DNA of 64,000 bases from Bog-756 sp963699085 (GTDB lineage Bacteria > Actinomycetota > Acidimicrobiia > Acidimicrobiales > RAAP-2): NCBI GenBank assembly GCA_963699085.1, contig CAVOTH010000004.1, positions 1,984,001-2,048,000 on the forward strand, read 5' to 3'. Positions 45,739 to 54,934 of this stretch are shown piece by piece; the stretch's first letter is position 1; the number at the start of each line of letters is the position of its first letter. The notes beneath the pieces are model-generated. The model did no database searches. It was not told the origin of the DNA and saw only the letters and a list, made by a program, of their open reading frames with translations. The position numbers and the translations under genes are program-made.

Positions 45739-47175
45739 ATGACCAGGGGGATCGTCAGTATCGCCGGGTATGTGCCCTACCGCCGCCTCCAGCGGTCGGC
45801 GGTGGCCGCCGTCTTCGGGAGCGGCGGGGGCAAAGGTTCCCGGTCCGTCGCCTCCCACGACGAGGACACCACCACCATGGGCGTGGAGGCGGCACGGCGG
45901 GCCCTGCGGGCCGCCCCCGGCAGCGCGCCGACGGCTCTGTGGTTCGCCACGGCGACCCCGGCCTACCTCGACAAGACCAACGCCACCACCGTGCACGCCG
46001 CCCTCCGCCAACCGGCCGACGTGGCCGCCTTCGACTTCGGAGGGGCACTGCGCTCCGGCCCGGGCGCCCTGCGCACCGCGCTCACCGGAACAGGAACCAC
46101 GCTCGTGGTGGTGTCCGATCTGCGCGACGGGTTGCCCACCTCGGCCGATGAGTCCGCCGGTGGCGACGGTGCCGCCGCCGTACTGGTGGGCGACGACGGC
46201 CCCGGCGCCCCGGTGATCGCCGAGTATCTGGGAGGAGCTTCGGTCAGTGACGAGTTCCTCGACCGCTGGCGCACGGTCGGCGACCGCCGCTCGCGGACAT
46301 GGGAGGAGCGTTTCGGCGAGACCCGCTATGTCCCGCTCGGCGCCGAGGCCTGGCAGGCCGCGCTCAAGGCGGCCGGCGTCACCGCCGAGGACGTGGACAA
46401 GGTGGCGGTGACGGGCATGCACGGACGGGCCGCCAAAGCAGTGGGGCGCGCCCTGGGCGTTGGTGACGGCGCCCTGGCCGACGACCTCTCCACCACGGTG
46501 GGACAGACCGGGTCCGCTCACGCCGGTCTGGTGCTGGCGTCGATACTCGAGCAGGCCGGCCCCGACCAGGTGGTGGCCGTGGTATCCCTGGCCGACGGGG
46601 CCGACGTGTTGATCCTGCGCACCACCACGGCAATCAGCGAGTGGACGGCAGCCGAACCGGTGGCCGACCAGATCGCCGCCATGGCCGACCTCCCCTATGG
46701 CAAGTTCCTCTCCTGGCGGGGCATGGTCACCCCCGAGCCGCCCCGCCGACCCGAGCCCCAGCGGGTGTCGTCGTCAGCCGCATGGCGCAACGAGGAATGG
46801 AAGTTCGCATTCGTCGGCAGCCAGGACCGCACGTCGGGGGCCGTGCACCTGCCACCGTCACGGGTGTCCATGGTCGGCGGCGCCGTCGACGACATGGCCC
46901 CCATCGACCGGGCCGACGCCGAGGCCACCATCGCCACCTACACCATCGACCGGTTGGCCTACTCGCCGAGCCCGCCAATCGTATTCGCCGTACTCGACTT
47001 CGACGGTGGGGGCCGTTTCCCGGTGGAACTGACCGACGTCGACCCGTCCACCGTCGACATCGGTGACCGGGTGGCGATGACCTTCCGCCGACTGTTCACG
47101 GCCGACGGCATCCACGATTACTTCTGGAAGGCCCGGCCGGTCCGGACGCCGACTGCTGACGCAGCAAGAGAGTAG
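45739..47175 (+). CDS. HMG-CoA-synthase-like protein fused to a DUF35 OB-fold domain
   Basis: 478 residues. The N-terminal thiolase-fold part (1-310): GIVSIAGYVPYRRLQRSAVA, TATPAYLDKTNATTVHAALR, FDFGGALRSGPGALRTALTG, and EDVDKVAVTGMHGRAAKAVG. The segment where condensing enzymes carry the nucleophilic Cys reads FDFGGALRSG with no Cys. From about 335 a rubredoxin-less DUF35 OB fold: LPYGKFLSWRGMV, then VYTIDR-like TYTIDRLAYSPSPPIVFAVL and DIGDRVAMTFRRL. Such fusions accompany thiolase-like aldolases. The downstream thiolase follows in the same direction after eight bases. Confidence 0.85.
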   Translation: MTRGIVSIAGYVPYRRLQRSAVAAVFGSGGGKGSRSVASHDEDTTTMGVEAARRALRAAPGSAPTALWFATATPAYLDKTNATTVHAALRQPADVAAFDFGGALRSGPGALRTALTGTGTTLVVVSDLRDGLPTSADESAGGDGAAAVLVGDDGPGAPVIAEYLGGASVSDEFLDRWRTVGDRRSRTWEERFGETRYVPLGAEAWQAALKAAGVTAEDVDKVAVTGMHGRAAKAVGRALGVGDGALADDLSTTVGQTGSAHAGLVLASILEQAGPDQVVAVVSLADGADVLILRTTTAISEWTAAEPVADQIAAMADLPYGKFLSWRGMVTPEPPRRPEPQRVSSSAAWRNEEWKFAFVGSQDRTSGAVHLPPSRVSMVGGAVDDMAPIDRADAEATIATYTIDRLAYSPSPPIVFAVLDFDGGGRFPVELTDVDPSTVDIGDRVAMTFRRLFTADGIHDYFWKARPVRTPTADAARE

Positions 47176-47183
47176 GGAGACCA

Positions 47184-48374
47184 ATGGCTTCACACGGAAT
47201 CAAAGACCAGGTGGCGATCGTCGGGATGGGGTGCACCCGTTTCGCCGAGCATTGGGACAAGAGCCTCGACGATCTGATCGTCGAGGCCGCTGAGGACACC
47301 TTCGCATCGGCCGGGGTGACCAAGGACGACGTCGATGCCTACTGGTTCGGCACGGCCCAGTCCGGAATGAGCGGGATCACCCTCGCCCGGCCCCTGCAGC
47401 TCGAGGGCAAGCCGGTGACCCGGGTGGAGAACTACTGCACCACCGGATCCGAGGCACTGCGGGCCGCCGCCTACGCAGTGGCGTCCGGCGCCTACGACGT
47501 GGCCATGGCCCTCGGCGCCGAGAAGGTCAAGGACTCCGGCTACCAGGGGCTCAATGCATTCCCCATTCCCAACGACGGCACGTCCCGCACCTTGACCGCC
47601 GCCGCCATGTTCTCGATGGTGGCCCCGGCCTACGGCAAGAAGTACGGGGTGAGCGAGGACGAGCTCACCGAGGTCCTGGCCCGCATCTCCTGGAAGAACC
47701 ATCAGAACGGCGCCCGGAACCCCCGCGCCCAGTTCCGCAAGGAGGTCTCCACGGAGACCATCTGCGCTTCGCCCCGAGTGGCCGGTCGCCTCGGCGTCTT
47801 CGACTGTGCCGGTGTGGCCGACGGCGCCGCCGCCGCCATCGTGGTGCGGGCCGAGGATGCCCACCGCTATACCGACACGCCGATCTACATCAAGGCCCTG
47901 TCGTTCGCCGCCGGCAGCGGCTCCGGTCTGATCGACCCCGAGTACGACTACACCTGGTTCCCCGAATGCGCCACGGCCGCCCGGGATGCCTATGCCCAGG
48001 CCGGAATCACCGACCCTCTCCACCAGCTGGCCATGGCCGAGGTGCACGACTGCTTCACCCCGACCGAGCTCGTCCTCATGGAGGATCTTGGATTCGCCCC
48101 GCGGGGATCGGCGTGGAAAGAGGTCCTGGCCGGTACCTTCGACCGCACCGGGCAGCTGCCGGTGAACCCGGATGGCGGCCTGAAGAGCTTCGGTCACCCG
48201 GTGGGAGCGTCGGGCCTGAGGATGTTCTTCGAGACGTGGCTCCAGCTGCGTGGCGAGGCCACGCCGGAGCGTCAGATCGACACCGACCGGACCCTGGCCC
48301 TCACCCACAATCTCGGGGGCTACCCCGGTGAGATGGTGTCCTTCGTGTCCGTGGTCGGCACCGAGCTCGGCTGA
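47184..48374 (+). CDS. SCP-x-type thiolase / acetyl-CoA acetyltransferase
   Basis: 396 residues. Catalytic Cys in VENYCTTGSEALRAA, HDCF motif in MAEVHDCFTPTELVLMEDLG, and SFGHPVGASGLRMFFETWLQ. Ends with NLGGYPGEMVSFVSVVG. Belongs to the SCP2-thiolase branch used in branched-chain and steroid side-chain beta-oxidation. ACTAGGGAGACC upstream of ATG is a good ribosome-binding site. Together with the HMGS/DUF35 protein it resembles thiolase or aldolase/DUF35 pairs. Confidence 0.88.
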   Translation: MASHGIKDQVAIVGMGCTRFAEHWDKSLDDLIVEAAEDTFASAGVTKDDVDAYWFGTAQSGMSGITLARPLQLEGKPVTRVENYCTTGSEALRAAAYAVASGAYDVAMALGAEKVKDSGYQGLNAFPIPNDGTSRTLTAAAMFSMVAPAYGKKYGVSEDELTEVLARISWKNHQNGARNPRAQFRKEVSTETICASPRVAGRLGVFDCAGVADGAAAAIVVRAEDAHRYTDTPIYIKALSFAAGSGSGLIDPEYDYTWFPECATAARDAYAQAGITDPLHQLAMAEVHDCFTPTELVLMEDLGFAPRGSAWKEVLAGTFDRTGQLPVNPDGGLKSFGHPVGASGLRMFFETWLQLRGEATPERQIDTDRTLALTHNLGGYPGEMVSFVSVVGTELG

Positions 48375-48392
48375 GGCCACCGGGTCCGGACC

Positions 48393-49499
48393 TTAGAACG
48401 CGGCCGCGTAGAACTTCCGTAGGCGCTCGATCACCAGATCCTCGGAAAAGCGCTCGACCACCCGCTCCCGGCAGAGCTTCCCGAGCTCGTCGCACCGGTC
48501 GGGGTCCTCGATCAGGGACCTGACCACCGCGGTCAGCACGGCCACGTCGCCCCGCGGGGCCAGGAGCCCGAGACCGGGGTCGATCACCTCGCGCACGCCG
48601 CGGATGTCATAGGCGGCCACCGGCCGGCCGGTAGCCGCCGCCTCCATGGCGGCCCGGGGGATCCCCTCGCGGTAGGAGGGAAGGACGACGATGGCCGCCG
48701 ATGAGAGATAGGGGCGCACGTCGTCGACCTCGCCGATGAACGTCACCGTGCCCGCCGCAGCCTCCACCTCCTCATCGGTGAGCGCATCGCTCTGGTCGTG
48801 CTCCATCGGTCCCACGTGCACGAAGTCGGCGATGTGGGAAAGTCGGGCCGCCATCTCGAGGAAGTCGGCACACCCCTTCTCGCGGACCAGACGGCTGACC
48901 ATCAGCACCACCGGTCGGTCCCGGGTAAGCGCGGGCGCCACCGGCGCCAGGAAACGGTCGAGCACGATGCCGTTGCCCAGATAGTGGACCTTGGCGGCCG
49001 GCGCGATGTGGACCCGCGGCAGCACGCCTTCGTCTTCGCTGCTCTGCACGAGGACACTGGTGGCCCACGAACAGCACCACCGCTCGAAGCACCAGCCGAG
49101 GAGATTCGCCACCCTGGAGTTCCCGGCGAAATAGAGCGATCCGTGGACCGTGTACACAGCCGGACTCCCGACCAGCCTGGCCGCCGGGAGCCCGAGGAAG
49201 GACGCCTTGGGAGTGTGGGTCTGCACCATGTCGAACCGTTGTTGGCGCAGGTAGCGCCACAGTTGGACAGCCGACCGGAAGTCGGATCGGGCGAACTCAC
49301 GGCGCATCGGAATCACCTGTACGCGGACGCCGTCGACGGGGTCGTCGTAGCGGTCTCCGCACACCACGGTCCAGTCGATCTCAGTGAGCGACCGGAGCTG
49401 GTTGGCCAGGAGGACACGGGCGGTCAGCGACGTCGTGACGAGCCGACAGCCACGCTTGCGGGCTTGTTGGTCACCGTCGATACCGGCGTCCGGCGCCAT
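48393..49499 (-). CDS. GT4-type glycosyltransferase
   Basis: 368 residues, GT-B fold: FDMVQTHTPKASFLGLPAAR, AVYTVHGSLYFAGNSRVANL, RPVVLMVSRLVREKGCADFL, and the donor-site E-x7-E (PSYREGIPRAAMEAAATG). Similar to CapM/WbdH-type enzymes of surface polysaccharide pathways. The annotated start at 49499 overlaps the upstream membrane gene; CRLVTTSLTARVL is near the conserved N-terminus, so the true start may be a little later. Same orientation as the AsnB-like gene. Confidence 0.88.
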   Translation of the reverse strand: MAPDAGIDGDQQARKRGCRLVTTSLTARVLLANQLRSLTEIDWTVVCGDRYDDPVDGVRVQVIPMRREFARSDFRSAVQLWRYLRQQRFDMVQTHTPKASFLGLPAARLVGSPAVYTVHGSLYFAGNSRVANLLGWCFERWCCSWATSVLVQSSEDEGVLPRVHIAPAAKVHYLGNGIVLDRFLAPVAPALTRDRPVVLMVSRLVREKGCADFLEMAARLSHIADFVHVGPMEHDQSDALTDEEVEAAAGTVTFIGEVDDVRPYLSSAAIVVLPSYREGIPRAAMEAAATGRPVAAYDIRGVREVIDPGLGLLAPRGDVAVLTAVVRSLIEDPDRCDELGKLCRERVVERFSEDLVIERLRKFYAAAF

Positions 49500-49834
49500 G
49501 CTCCCCCTCCTGTTATCCCCGTGCGCTCAACCGGACCCCAACCGGAATTGCCGTACCGGGCTCCACAGTACACACCGCCGTTGACCGGTAGTTGGGTCAG
49601 TTCGAGTTCGGGCTCCGATGCGAGGCCGAGAACTTCCACGTTCCTCCGCAGTGAGATCACCAGATTGACACTCAAACCAATCGTCAGCGGCACGAACGGG
49701 GTCGCCAACTGGGAAATACTGTGCTCGGGACGGAGAAAGCTCCATGTAAAGGCGGCAAGCGCGTAGCCCAAAACGACGATGCCGATGGCCCAGAGCCCCC
49801 AAAAGCCCTTGGGCAAATCGCGTAACGGGTGCAC
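49424..49834 (-). CDS. Small membrane protein, uncharacterised
   Basis: Up to 136 residues from GTG 49834. Two hydrophobic helices (GLWAIGIVVLGYALAAFTWS and FVPLTIGLSVNLVISL) then a polar tail. Composition in the last 45 residues is less protein-like and overlaps the start of the GT4 gene. It lies between AsnB-like and GT4 genes and may be part of the glycan cluster. Confidence 0.45.
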   Translation of the reverse strand: MHPLRDLPKGFWGLWAIGIVVLGYALAAFTWSFLRPEHSISQLATPFVPLTIGLSVNLVISLRRNVEVLGLASEPELELTQLPVNGGVYCGARYGNSGWGPVERTGITGGGAWRRTPVSTVTNKPASVAVGSSRRR

Positions 49835-49894
49835 TACCGGTAGTCAAGCATGAACTTCCGGGATGCGACCCGACCACAGGGTCGATCCGGTTGG

Positions 49895-51859
49895 TCAGAG
49901 CCCGGGCATCCACCGTTCGATCCACGCCTGGAGTGCCAGCACCGTCCAGAGCTCATAGGCCAGATCCTGTCGACCGCGCTGGTGGAGGTCCCATGCCCGT
50001 CGGATCGGTTCGGGGTCGAGCACACCCTGTCGCCTCAGCCGGGCTTCACCGAGCATCTCCTCCCCCCAGGGCCGCAGGGGACCGCGCAGCATGGCGCCGA
50101 TCGGGAACCCGAAGCCCATCTTCGGCCGCTCGATCAGCTCGGCCGGGACGTGGCGGTACAGGACCTGGCGGAGTATCCACTTCGTGGTCCCTTGGTGGAG
50201 CTTGGCCGACAACGGGAGCCGCCAGGCCACGTCGAACACATCCCGGTCGAGGAACGGGACCCTCGACTCGAGCGACGTGGCCATGGCTGCCCGGTCGAGC
50301 TTGGTGAGGATGTCGTCGGGAAGGTAGCCGACCAGATCGAGCCACATCATCTGCTCGGTGATGCCGTCGAGCGCCGGCCACTCCGATGGCCTCGATGCCA
50401 GTGACGCGCCGGCCCCTGCACCCAGAGCGACGGACTCGGCGTCGTCCCACATCGAGACCAGGGCCAGATAGGCGTCCTCAGGGCCCAACGAGGAAAGCAC
50501 CTTGGCGACCTTGGTGACCTTGTAGGTCGCGTTGCGGATCCGCATCCGGGCCGGAAGCAGCCCGCTGGCCCGTCCCACCCCGTCGACCAGTCCCGGTGGG
50601 ACGGCGAGGAGCGTCGATCCGACGGCTCGGCGGACCCGGTCAGGAAGTGGTGCCGCCCGCGTCCACAACCGCTCGAGCCAGGCGTGGCGGTTGTAGCCGG
50701 CGAACAGCTCATCGCCCCCGTCGCCCGAGAGGGCCACCGTGACCTGCGTCCGGGCCAGCTTGCTGACCAGGTGCATGGGAATCGCCGACACGTCGCCGAA
50801 CGGTTCGTCCCAGATATCGGGGATCTGGGCAACGATGTCCTCTGCCACCGAGTCACCGACCTGCAGCGGCGTGTGATCGGTGCCGAGGTGGGCGGCAACC
50901 GCGGCTGCGTCGGCCGACTCGTCGAACACCGGGTTGGCGAACCCGATGGTGAACGTCCGCACCCGGTGGGTACTGTGCCGCTGCATCAGCGCCACCACCA
51001 CACTCGAGTCGATCCCGCCGGACAGGAACGCACCTACGGGCACGTCGGCCACCATCCGGGAGGCAACGGACGCCGACAGGACTTCCTCCAGCTGGTCCGC
51101 CATCTCTTCCGACGATCCCCCGATGGGTCGATCCCGAGCTCGGTCGATGGCATCGCGCGCCGACCAGTAGACCAACGGTTCGGGCAGCGTACCGACAGTT
51201 GAGCCCAGCCCGAAGACGACGCGCTGCCCGGGAAGGAGCTTGGTGATTCCCCGGTAGATGGTGTGGGGCGCGGGAACGCAGTTGTGACGGAGGTAGAGGG
51301 CCACCGCGTCGCGGTCGATCTCCGGGGTGAACCCGGGGACGGTGCAGAGTGCTTTGAGCTCCGACCCGAATACCAGGCGACGGCCGATCCAGCCGTAGTA
51401 GAGGGGCTTTTCGCCGAACCGGTCACGGATCAGGTGCAGCACCCGATCCTGTCGGTCCCACAGGCCGATGGCGAACATCCCCTCGGCGGCGTCGAGCGCG
51501 GCATCGAGCCCCCAGTGGGCGATGGCCTCGAGGAGGACCTCGGTGTCCGAACCGCCGCGGAAGGAAACGCCTTCGGTCACCAGCCGATGCCACAACTCCG
51601 GGTGGTTGTAGATCTCGCCGTTGAAGACCAGGACCCAGCGGCCGTCGCGGGACACCATCGGCTGGGCGCCCCCGATGCCGAGCCCTACGACGGCAAGACG
51701 CCGGTAGCCGAACCCCACCCCGTGTTCAGCATCGGACCACAGACCACGGTCGTCGGGACCGCGGTGCACGAGCGTCGCCGTCATGGCCGACACGACCAGG
51801 TCGAACTCCTCCGATGACGTCGATCGTGCCGGGTCGAACAGCCCGGTGATGCCGCACAT
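49895..51859 (-). CDS. asnB: Asparagine synthase, glutamine-hydrolysing (AsnB-like amidotransferase)
   Basis: 654 residues. The N-terminal Ntn glutaminase starts with Cys2 (MCGITGLFDPAR) and has RGPDDRG, FNGEIYNHPEL and GSDTEVLLEAI. The synthase domain has the PP-loop GAFLSGGIDSSVVVALM, LSGDGGDELFAGY and LDRAAMATSLESRVPFLD. Within glycan clusters, AsnB homologues (WbpS-like) may amidate sugar carboxyls rather than make Asn. AGGAC-rich GCGGAGGACTG precedes ATG 51859. Divergent from the second GT4. Confidence 0.9.
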   Translation of the reverse strand: MCGITGLFDPARSTSSEEFDLVVSAMTATLVHRGPDDRGLWSDAEHGVGFGYRRLAVVGLGIGGAQPMVSRDGRWVLVFNGEIYNHPELWHRLVTEGVSFRGGSDTEVLLEAIAHWGLDAALDAAEGMFAIGLWDRQDRVLHLIRDRFGEKPLYYGWIGRRLVFGSELKALCTVPGFTPEIDRDAVALYLRHNCVPAPHTIYRGITKLLPGQRVVFGLGSTVGTLPEPLVYWSARDAIDRARDRPIGGSSEEMADQLEEVLSASVASRMVADVPVGAFLSGGIDSSVVVALMQRHSTHRVRTFTIGFANPVFDESADAAAVAAHLGTDHTPLQVGDSVAEDIVAQIPDIWDEPFGDVSAIPMHLVSKLARTQVTVALSGDGGDELFAGYNRHAWLERLWTRAAPLPDRVRRAVGSTLLAVPPGLVDGVGRASGLLPARMRIRNATYKVTKVAKVLSSLGPEDAYLALVSMWDDAESVALGAGAGASLASRPSEWPALDGITEQMMWLDLVGYLPDDILTKLDRAAMATSLESRVPFLDRDVFDVAWRLPLSAKLHQGTTKWILRQVLYRHVPAELIERPKMGFGFPIGAMLRGPLRPWGEEMLGEARLRRQGVLDPEPIRRAWDLHQRGRQDLAYELWTVLALQAWIERWMPGL

Positions 51860-52022
51860 GCGGTCAGTCCTCCGCCCGGGCCCGGCCCGATGCCCTGGGG
51901 CCGGAGGGCGCGCGTACGACGCCTCCGGACTCGGTCATCACGCGATCATCAGCGCTGGCTCCGTGCCTGTCAAGGCACCGGGCTGCACCCGGGGACCAGG
52001 ACGCCAGGCACCGGCCACGCTG

Positions 52023-52028
52023 TACGAT
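52023..52028 (+). promoter_or_regulatory. -10 element of a leaderless GT4 transcript
   Basis: TACGAT ends six bases before GTG 52035; no ribosome-binding site is present. Confidence 0.4.
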
Positions 52029-52034
52029 CGCCCG

Positions 52035-53225
52035 GTGGACCAGGGGCCGGACGGCGATGCGGACGAGAACCGCCGGCGGCTGCGCATTCTCCTGGTCATC
52101 AAAGGCCTGAGTTTCGGGGGCGCCGAACGGCTGTTGATGGAGACGGTCGCCGCCGGCGACCGTAACGGCTTCCACTACGAGGTGGCACACGTATTGGCCG
52201 GGTTCGACGGACTGGCCGACGCCGTGCGCGCCGGGGGCACGGAGGTGCACTCGCTGGGCGCCTCCCGGAGCGCCGACCTCAGCTGGCTCGGTCGGCTCCG
52301 CTCCCTCGTCATTGCTGGACGGATCGACGTCGTCCACTTCCATCTGCCCTACACCGCCGCGCTCGGCCGCCTGGCCGTTGCCACCATCCCACGGGCCGAA
52401 CGCCCGGCGGTCGTCTATACCGAGCACAGCCTGTGGAACTTGGCGGCGGTGATCACCAAAGGGGTCAACCGGGCCGGAATCAGTCGGGACCAGTCGCTCA
52501 TCGTCGTGTCCCAGGCCGCGTTCGACGCGCTCCCACCGGCGCTCCAAGGCCGTGCCCGGGTGATCGTGCACGGAGTGAGCCGGACCCAGGCCGACAAGCT
52601 GACCGCCGATAGGGACCGGATCCGCACCGAGGTCCGTGCCGAACTCGGCATACCCGACGGGGACCTGCTGTTGTTGACGGTCGCCAACATCCGCCCCGAG
52701 AAGGGCTATGACGTCCTGCTCGATGCCACCCGCATCCTGGCCGAGCGCGACGTGCCGATCCGGGTGGCGGCTGTGGGCGGCGGCCCCATGGAAGACGAGA
52801 TACGTGAGCGCCACCGCGCCCTCGGACTCGGTGACCGTATGCAGTTCCTCGGTCAGCGCGACGACGTGCTCCGTCTCATGGCGGCCGCCGACATCTACGT
52901 GCTGGCCTCGCGTCAGGAGGGAATGCCCGTCACCCTGATGGAAGCCACCAGCATGGGCCTGCCCATCGTCGCCACGTCAGTGGGCGGGGTTCCCCAGGTC
53001 ATCACCGACGAGGTCGAGGGCCTGATCGTCCCACCGGGGGACCCCGAAAAACTGGCTGACGCACTGCAGCGGGTGGCCGCCGATCCGACTCTGCGCGATC
53101 GCCTCGGTCGGGCAGCGCACGAGAAGAGCGCCATGTTCGATGTGACCGGGGCCAGTCGCGAGATAGAGGGGATCTATCGCAAGATCACCGACGACCGCCG
53201 GGACCAGCGGGTCACGCCTCCCTGA
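52035..53225 (+). CDS. GT4-type glycosyltransferase
   Basis: 396 residues, GT-B fold: ILLVIKGLSFGGAERLLMET, VVHFHLPYTAALGRLAVAT, LLTVANIRPEKGYDVLLDAT, AAVGGGPMEDEIRERHRALG and the E-x7-E motif SRQEGMPVTLMEATSMGLPI. Soluble or peripheral membrane enzyme using a nucleotide-sugar donor. GTG 52035 is selected because the preceding open sequence overlaps asnB and is not conserved. Confidence 0.88.
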   Translation: MDQGPDGDADENRRRLRILLVIKGLSFGGAERLLMETVAAGDRNGFHYEVAHVLAGFDGLADAVRAGGTEVHSLGASRSADLSWLGRLRSLVIAGRIDVVHFHLPYTAALGRLAVATIPRAERPAVVYTEHSLWNLAAVITKGVNRAGISRDQSLIVVSQAAFDALPPALQGRARVIVHGVSRTQADKLTADRDRIRTEVRAELGIPDGDLLLLTVANIRPEKGYDVLLDATRILAERDVPIRVAAVGGGPMEDEIRERHRALGLGDRMQFLGQRDDVLRLMAAADIYVLASRQEGMPVTLMEATSMGLPIVATSVGGVPQVITDEVEGLIVPPGDPEKLADALQRVAADPTLRDRLGRAAHEKSAMFDVTGASREIEGIYRKITDDRRDQRVTPP

Positions 53226-53229
53226 GGCG

Positions 53230-53248
53230 CACTCCAGCGGGTGGAGTG
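53230..53248. terminator. Terminator-like hairpin
   Basis: CACTCC - AGCGGGT - GGAGTG, six pairs, directly after the GT4 stop and between convergent genes. A second GC stem follows inside the next gene's 3' end. No T-run. Confidence 0.35.
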
Positions 53249-53268
53249 ATCTGAGAGCCGCGGCGGCT

Positions 53269-53961
53269 TCAGGCCGCCAGATACTCGGACTGGCGCTCGT
53301 CGAGCAGCGCCCACCAGGCGTCGGCGGCACGCCGTGCACCATCGGACACCTCGTCGGCCTCAGCTCCGAGAAGGGCCAGCGCGTCGACGGCCCAATCCCC
53401 ATGGTCAACGTCCATGCTTGAATGCACGTCCCAGAAACGGGTGCCCGCCGCGTCCATGCCGTACCAGCGGCGGAGACCGTCGCCCTTGGTGGCGGCGATG
53501 GCTGCGGCCTGGGACTCGTAGGCGGCAAGTCCGGCGATGGCGGCTACAGGCGACTGGCGGACCAGAGCCCGGTAGCTGTCGGCCAGCTCACGTGCCGCGG
53601 GTCCGGGTGTCGTGGCCCGCGGGGCTGCGGGTATGGCGGCGGCGAAGGCATCGAAGAGCGCCAGGTGCGGCTCCGGATTGCCCTGCTCGTCGGCGAGGTT
53701 CCGGGCCACCAAATCGGCCGCCTCGTGTTCACCGTCGGCTGTCAGCTGGGCGACGACGGTAGCCAGCACCTCGGGGAGAACCGACTCGAAGGCCCGGTAG
53801 TGCACTGCGTACTCGGCCAGCTCGGCTGACGACAGCTCGCCCGCCTCCCACCGCCGGTAGAACGGGTGGGTCAGAAGTCGGCGGTCCTCCAGAGCCGAGG
53901 AGACCACTGTGGCCAACTCGGACCTACGGGCGATGGTGGCTGCGCTGGTGTCGGAGTTCAT
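53269..53961 (-). CDS. Heme-oxygenase-fold (PqqC/TenA/CADD-like) protein
   Basis: 230 residues, all-helical: LLTHPFYRRWEAGELSSAEL, EYAVHYRAFESVLPEVLATV, LVARNLADEQGNPEPHLALF, FWDVHSSMDVDHGDWAVDAL. Glu and His residues at these positions match the six-ligand di-metal pattern of HDO enzymes such as CADD and related oxidases, rather than TenA thiaminases. Substrate unknown. ATG 53961 is used. Interesting neighbours are lacking; it stands between a GT4 and a membrane protein. Confidence 0.7.
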   Translation of the reverse strand: MNSDTSAATIARRSELATVVSSALEDRRLLTHPFYRRWEAGELSSAELAEYAVHYRAFESVLPEVLATVVAQLTADGEHEAADLVARNLADEQGNPEPHLALFDAFAAAIPAAPRATTPGPAARELADSYRALVRQSPVAAIAGLAAYESQAAAIAATKGDGLRRWYGMDAAGTRFWDVHSSMDVDHGDWAVDALALLGAEADEVSDGARRAADAWWALLDERQSEYLAA

Positions 53962-54003
53962 GGCCCAGACCCTACCAATGCCGGCCTTGACATGACAGGA
54001 CGA

Positions 54004-54828
54004 TCAGCGGGCGATCGCCTGCTGATTGGAAGGATGGGCATAGCGACCACTGACGTACGTCGCCGGCTCCCCGGCCCGGCTCCGGCGGGCGTCGGCGCGG
54101 GGTTCCAGGTAGTGCAGCTTTCGCTCACGTTCCACGGCCCTACGCCGTAGATGGACCATGAGTGCCACGTAGGCGACCAGGGCCGCGCCGTCGAACGCGC
54201 AGAGCGCCCACATGGCCGTGGCGCCGGTGACGACTCCGAGGAGCAGGGTGGTCACGAACACGACGGCGAGTACCGACAGCGTGTCACGGCGGCGGCGGCG
54301 GGCCTCCTCCCGCGCCGGCGAATCCATGCCCCGTGGGCCGGCGACCCGAGGTGCGGATCCGTCGGCGAAGTCGGAATAGGCCGGGGACTCGAACGCCCAC
54401 TGGTCCCGAGGGTCGCGGGTCGGGTCCACCGCGACGGCCGGTCGGTCGAGTCGCTCGGCCGGGATCGATCGGGCGGGCGGGGATGCCTCCCGGTCTTCGG
54501 GGGCTGGTTCGGCTTCGACGGAGGCGGGTTCACCCAGGAAGGCGAGGGCGGGTCGGGGCAACTCCTTGGCTCCGACCACCGTGAGCACCGGCGGCTTGCC
54601 GGTATCTGGATAGTTGATCCCCGTTGGCGACCCGTTCCCGTCGACCGAGCGCAGCCGATAGGCAGGAGCGACGATCGGTTCGGGGGCGGAATGCTCGAGG
54701 ACCCGCAGCTGGTGGTGGAAGTGGGTGATCGACTGGTCGCCGCCGCCCCGGGCACGCCGCCTGATCAGGCCAGGACCGAGGATGACGGCCCAGGCCACCA
54801 CGATGATGATCACCAGAACCACGGGCAC
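54004..54828 (-). CDS. Actinobacterial conserved membrane protein
   Basis: 274 residues. One N-terminal helix (VPVVLVIIIVVAWAVILGPG) followed by LIRRRARG and SITHFHHQLRVLE, a pattern conserved in actinobacterial membrane proteins, then a disordered Pro-rich segment and two helices (TLSVLAVVFVTTLLLGVVTG, MWALCAFDGAALVAYVALMV) and a basic tail with YLEPRADARR. Function unknown. GTG 54828 has GAGGAGGTG just upstream. Confidence 0.7.
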   Translation of the reverse strand: MPVVLVIIIVVAWAVILGPGLIRRRARGGGDQSITHFHHQLRVLEHSAPEPIVAPAYRLRSVDGNGSPTGINYPDTGKPPVLTVVGAKELPRPALAFLGEPASVEAEPAPEDREASPPARSIPAERLDRPAVAVDPTRDPRDQWAFESPAYSDFADGSAPRVAGPRGMDSPAREEARRRRRDTLSVLAVVFVTTLLLGVVTGATAMWALCAFDGAALVAYVALMVHLRRRAVERERKLHYLEPRADARRSRAGEPATYVSGRYAHPSNQQAIAR

Positions 54829-54934
54829 ACCACCTCCTCGGCCGGCCGTTGCCGCTACAAACGGTAGTGACGACGAATTCCACAGTGGTGGATGCTCACC
54901 GTCGGTGACCGACCCGGCCGGTAGCGTCGGCGCC

